DNA from: an uncultured Collinsella sp.
GTDB lineage: Bacteria > Actinomycetota > Coriobacteriia > Coriobacteriales > Coriobacteriaceae
Direction: 5' to 3'
NCBI GenBank assembly: GCA_902495085.1
Contig: CABUWA010000085.1
Span: 1-8,120 of the forward strand
Length of the DNA stretch: 8,120 nt
Under the pieces are notes generated by a model. That model saw nothing but the letters and a program-made list of their open reading frames with translations. It had not been told where the DNA came from and made no database searches. Position 1 is the first letter of the stretch. Each line of letters opens with the position of its first letter. The position numbers and the translations under genes were made by a program. Shown here in pieces: positions 5,578 through 8,120 of the stretch.

Positions 5578-6682
5578 AAGTCCACGCATAATAGCTCTGA
5601 TCATACTTCAGGAAGGATAAAGATGAATTCCAGCCGTCCGCTATGCCAATCATCTGCCTTGTCTCTCCAGTTTTCTTACCAGTAAGTGTGGCGTAAGCCT
5701 CCGCTGTTACAGAATGGGCTGATCCGTTGTACAAACTCGCATGTAAAACATTCGGTCTATTAGAGTTAATCTCATTTTGGATGCTCGCGATAGCCGGAGA
5801 GGAGACAGTGCGGGCGATAAGAGTACTTCCTCTGCTTGCGCAGTAATTTGTAAACCCCGTTGCACAGGTTGATATCGGCGTTCCACCCAAAACAACGCCG
5901 GGAACAGTCTGTTCTTCATCGGAAAGAGCATGGGTATTGGTGTAATTCCATATCTGCATATATTGCGAAGGGTCGCTATATAAATTGGCAATGCCATACA
6001 GTTCCGCAACGTTCGAAAAAGCTGTCACCATACAAGCATAGTGGGCGGTAAGCCTCTTAATCTCGCTTTCATCATATGACATAAACTGAGAAATGGAACG
6101 AAATCCAGATACTGTGTAATCCTGCATTTGAGTTGCGTAAATTACAACATCGTTCCAGCTTGAAGGTTTATTCGATAAAACGACAGGCCGTCCTTCTATG
6201 GAAACAGCCGGGATTGTTCTTCCGCAATTTGTTGTTATTGAACCGTCCAAAGATTGCACGCCGAATTCGAATGGATTGATCATTACGACTGGGTTATTGA
6301 ACGAATAAGACTCGACACCAAGATCTCCTCCCCGATCCATAGGGCTGACTAAGCCGTCTCCAAAACGATATCCCGTAAGTATTTCATCATCTGAAGCATC
6401 TAAAACCAAATAGCCCGCGGCTCTATTGGATGTCACAACCGGAACAATGTAACCAAGCGGGGACCCATCAACATCTACAAAAGGAATAGGGTCAGAAGGC
6501 GTATACGAATAGCCGAGGAGTCCCTTTATATATTTATCGGCAAGCTCTTGCGCAATTTCAGAAGTAAATTGTATCTGCTCACCATCAATATTGCCCGTCG
6601 AAGCAAAAACCTCTTTCGGACGTGCGGCTAAGGCGACAATTGAAGACGCGACAAGTTGCAGAAAACGACGACGCGAAAGCAT
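5555..6682 (-). CDS. Tat-exported papain-like cysteine peptidase (C39/C10-like)
   Basis: The protein has 375 aa. The N-terminus has a twin-arginine signal, SRRRFLQL (residues 3-10), a hydrophobic stretch to about 20 and VFA at 25-27 as likely cleavage site. Residues 38-140 (AQELADKYIKGLLG, DVDGSPLGYIVPV, AGYLVLDASDDE) resemble the propeptide-like domain of secreted C10/C39-like peptidases. The catalytic part has HYACMVTAFSNVAELYG (214-230), matching C-x-x-T-A-x-x-N with Cys217 as nucleophile, then AHSVTAEAY (322-330) with His323, and IADGWN (347-352) as third catalytic position. The Gly usually beside the Cys is Ala here, and no oxyanion Gln is obvious. It would act outside the membrane; the substrate is unknown. 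ATG at 6680-6682 follows AAAGAAG. The lipoprotein gene overlaps its end. A loss-of-activity homologue cannot be excluded. Confidence 0.7.
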   Translation of the reverse strand: MLSRRRFLQLVASSIVALAARPKEVFASTGNIDGEQIQFTSEIAQELADKYIKGLLGYSYTPSDPIPFVDVDGSPLGYIVPVVTSNRAAGYLVLDASDDEILTGYRFGDGLVSPMDRGGDLGVESYSFNNPVVMINPFEFGVQSLDGSITTNCGRTIPAVSIEGRPVVLSNKPSSWNDVVIYATQMQDYTVSGFRSISQFMSYDESEIKRLTAHYACMVTAFSNVAELYGIANLYSDPSQYMQIWNYTNTHALSDEEQTVPGVVLGGTPISTCATGFTNYCASRGSTLIARTVSSPAIASIQNEINSNRPNVLHASLYNGSAHSVTAEAYATLTGKKTGETRQMIGIADGWNSSLSFLKYDQSYYAWTYGTTFSK

Positions 6683-6925
6683 ATGTTCTTCTTTCTAGAG
6701 AAGCGACTAATAAGGTACTCCTATTCTATAATCTTTTTTGTAACGTTACAGCACTGGTTATATTTCAATTCGATTTGCTTATGTCCTTGCAACCCAATGC
6801 GGCTTTACGTTTTAAACGGAATTAGAAAATCACTCATAGCAAAAACGGGCTTTAATCCCAAAGAGATGACTTTGATTATGAATCAAACCAGCAGCTAGGG
6901 CATAGCTGCAGTGCAATTGCTACAA
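6683..6925. other. AT-rich intergenic region upstream of the peptidase operon
   Basis: No convincing gene is seen in these 243 bases. On the minus strand ATTATAGAAT (6723-6732) offers a -10-like sequence about 40 bases upstream of the peptidase start, without a recognisable -35, so an activator or a weak promoter is possible. A short plus-strand open frame runs through the region and ends at 6898 but has no ribosome binding site or recognisable sequence. Confidence 0.4.
6739..6750. promoter_or_regulatory. Perfect 12-bp palindrome, candidate operator
   Basis: TGTAACGTTACA is a perfect inverted repeat lying 57-68 bases upstream of the peptidase start and just upstream of the -10-like ATTATAGAAT. 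Its size and position fit a dimeric repressor or activator site. The regulator is unknown, and a 12-bp palindrome can arise by chance. Confidence 0.35.
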
Positions 6926-6953
6926 GAAAGGCCGCCCTTGGTGGCGGCCTTTC
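6926..6953 (-). terminator. Intrinsic terminator after ettA
   Basis: GAAAGGCCGCC (6926-6936) and GGCGGCCTTTC (6943-6953) form an 11-bp stem with a 6-base loop. It starts about 10 bases after the ettA stop. Read on the minus strand, the stem ends in CCTTTCTTGT, a broken U-tract. The plus direction has only TTT inside the stem, so its main role is to end ettA transcripts. Confidence 0.8.
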
Positions 6954-6962
6954 TACTTGCTA

Positions 6963-8120
6963 CTAGTCACGCGTCAGCTTGCGGTGGATACGATGCGGCT
7001 GGGCTGCGTCCTCGCCCAGGCGCTCGATGCGGTTGGCCTGATAGGCCTCGAAGTTGCCCTCGAACCAATACCAGTTGCCCGGATTCTCGTCGGTGCCCTC
7101 CCACGCCAGAATGTGCGTGGCGACGCGGTCCAGGAACATACGGTCGTGGCTAATGACCACCGAGCAGCCCGGGAACTCGAGCAGCGCCGCTTCGAGCGAG
7201 GACAGCGTCTCGACGTCGAGGTCGTTCGTGGGCTCGTCGAGAAGCAGCAGGTTGCCGCCCTGCTTGAGCGTAAGCGCCAAGTTCAGACGGTTGCGCTCGC
7301 CGCCGGAGAGCACGCCAGCGCGCTTCTGCTGGTCCTGGCCCTTAAAGCCAAAGCTCGCCACATAAGCGCGGCTCGGAACCTCGGTCTCGCCGACCATCAT
7401 GTGGTCCAGGCCGTCCGAGACGACCTCCCACAGGTTCTTATCGGGATCGATGCCGGAACGGTTCTGGTCGACGTAAGAGATCTTGACGGTCTCGCCCACC
7501 TCGAGCTCGCCCGAAGTCAGCGGCTCCAGACCCACAATCGTCTTGAACAGCGTGGTCTTACCGACACCGTTGGGGCCGATGACGCCCACGATGCCGTTGC
7601 GCGGCAGGGTGAACGAAAGGTCATCGATGAGCACGCGGCCATCGAACTCCTTGTGCAGATGATGGACCTCGAGCACCTTGTTGCCCAAACGCGGGCCCAC
7701 AGGGATGCGGATGTCGGTCCAGTCGAGCTTCTGGCTTGCGCGGGCCTCGGTCTCCATCTCCTCGTAGCGAGCCAGACGGGCCTTGTTCTTTGCCTGGCGA
7801 GCCTTGGGCGAGCTGCGTACCCACTCGAGCTCGGCCTCCATGCGCTTGGCGAGCTTGGCGTCACGGTTGCCCTGAGCCTCGATACGCGCGGCCTTGGTCT
7901 CCAGATACGTTGAGTAGTTGCCCTTGTAGGGATAAAGGTGGCCACGGTCGACCTCGCAGATCCACTCGGCAACGTTATCCAAGAAGTAGCGGTCGTGCGT
8001 AACGGCAAGCACCGCGCCCTGGTAGTTGTGCAGGAAGTGCTCGAGCCACAGGATCGACTCGGCGTCCAGGTGGTTCGTGGGCTCGTCGAGCAGCAGCAGG
8101 TCGGGAGCCTCGAGCAGCAG
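6963..8120 (-). CDS. ettA: Energy-dependent translational throttle EttA (ABC-F), start beyond the window
   Basis: The fragment has 385 aa of an expected roughly 555. EttA is a soluble ABC-F ATPase that binds the ribosomal E site and adjusts early elongation to the ATP/ADP state. The fragment begins in the first ATPase domain at Walker B, LLLLDEPTNHLD, followed by AVTHDRYFLDNVAEW. It then has the arm/linker WVRSSPKARQAKNKARLARYEE, characteristic of EttA. The second ATPase domain has Walker A GPNGVGKTT (182-190), signature LSGGERNR (271-278), Walker B LLLLDEPTNDLDVETL, and the H-switch ISHDRMFLDR. The tail GEDAAQPHRIHRKLTR is also typical of EttA. Both catalytic Glu are present, so it should be active. 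It has GC-rich housekeeping codon use and is followed by its own terminator. The upstream part and promoter lie past 8120. Confidence 0.95.
   Translation of the reverse strand: MLLEAPDLLLLDEPTNHLDAESILWLEHFLHNYQGAVLAVTHDRYFLDNVAEWICEVDRGHLYPYKGNYSTYLETKAARIEAQGNRDAKLAKRMEAELEWVRSSPKARQAKNKARLARYEEMETEARASQKLDWTDIRIPVGPRLGNKVLEVHHLHKEFDGRVLIDDLSFTLPRNGIVGVIGPNGVGKTTLFKTIVGLEPLTSGELEVGETVKISYVDQNRSGIDPDKNLWEVVSDGLDHMMVGETEVPSRAYVASFGFKGQDQQKRAGVLSGGERNRLNLALTLKQGGNLLLLDEPTNDLDVETLSSLEAALLEFPGCSVVISHDRMFLDRVATHILAWEGTDENPGNWYWFEGNFEAYQANRIERLGEDAAQPHRIHRKLTRD

Noticed and set aside
6656..6898. Plus-strand 80-codon frame in the AT-rich intergenic region
   Set aside because: It starts inside the peptidase signal sequence on the opposite strand, has no Shine-Dalgarno sequence and shows no recognisable domain.
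6957..7913. Plus-strand open frame (318 codons) opposite ettA
   Set aside because: It is the antisense of a strongly recognised EttA sequence, with Leu/Ala/Val/Asp-rich translation and no initiation signals.

Overview
The window looks like part of a chromosome from a GC-rich gut actinobacterium of the Coriobacteriia, most plausibly Collinsella or a relative. This is inferred from the GC-rich codon use of the housekeeping gene ettA, the style of the two Coriobacteriia-like hypothetical proteins and the compact terminators; no marker gene settles the genus. Composition alternates. GC-rich blocks (about 2700-5170 and 6900-8120) are separated by two clearly more AT-rich blocks (about 85-2650 and 5175-6900), which I read as acquired accessory DNA.

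Block 1 (about 53-2570, all minus strand) is a decayed small operon. In transcription order it holds a 79-aa conserved-type hypothetical protein, a DUF2087-like protein, an EntS-like major facilitator (MFS) exporter, and the N-terminal cobalamin-binding part of a B12-dependent radical SAM protein that has lost its radical SAM domain. It ends in an intrinsic terminator. The DUF2087 gene and the MFS gene each carry a one-base frameshift. Restoring one base in each rebuilds a normal DUF2087 C-terminus that overlaps the MFS start, and a full-length MFS exporter of about 395 aa. The gene set resembles an export and modification module such as those of peptide natural products, but no precursor peptide is visible.

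Block 2 (2571-5171, plus strand) has a divergent intergenic region followed by two separately terminated genes. One is a membrane protein with a long Ser/Thr/Gly/Asn-rich tail. The other is a cytoplasmic-type protein with an N-terminal LOTUS/OST-HTH-like winged-helix domain, a basic patch, a roughly 200-residue Pro/Glu/Ala-rich linker and a separate C-terminal domain.

Block 3 (5185-6682, minus strand) is a two-gene unit. It encodes a Tat-exported papain-like (C39/C10-like) cysteine peptidase followed, with a short overlap, by a small lipoprotein with an OB-like strand pattern. A perfect 12-bp palindrome lies upstream. The pairing recalls secreted cysteine protease and partner operons, but the functional link is inferred.

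Block 4 (6926-8120, minus strand) is the C-terminal two thirds of the ABC-F translation factor EttA, whose start lies beyond the right edge. No tRNA, rRNA, CRISPR array, transposase or integrase was found.
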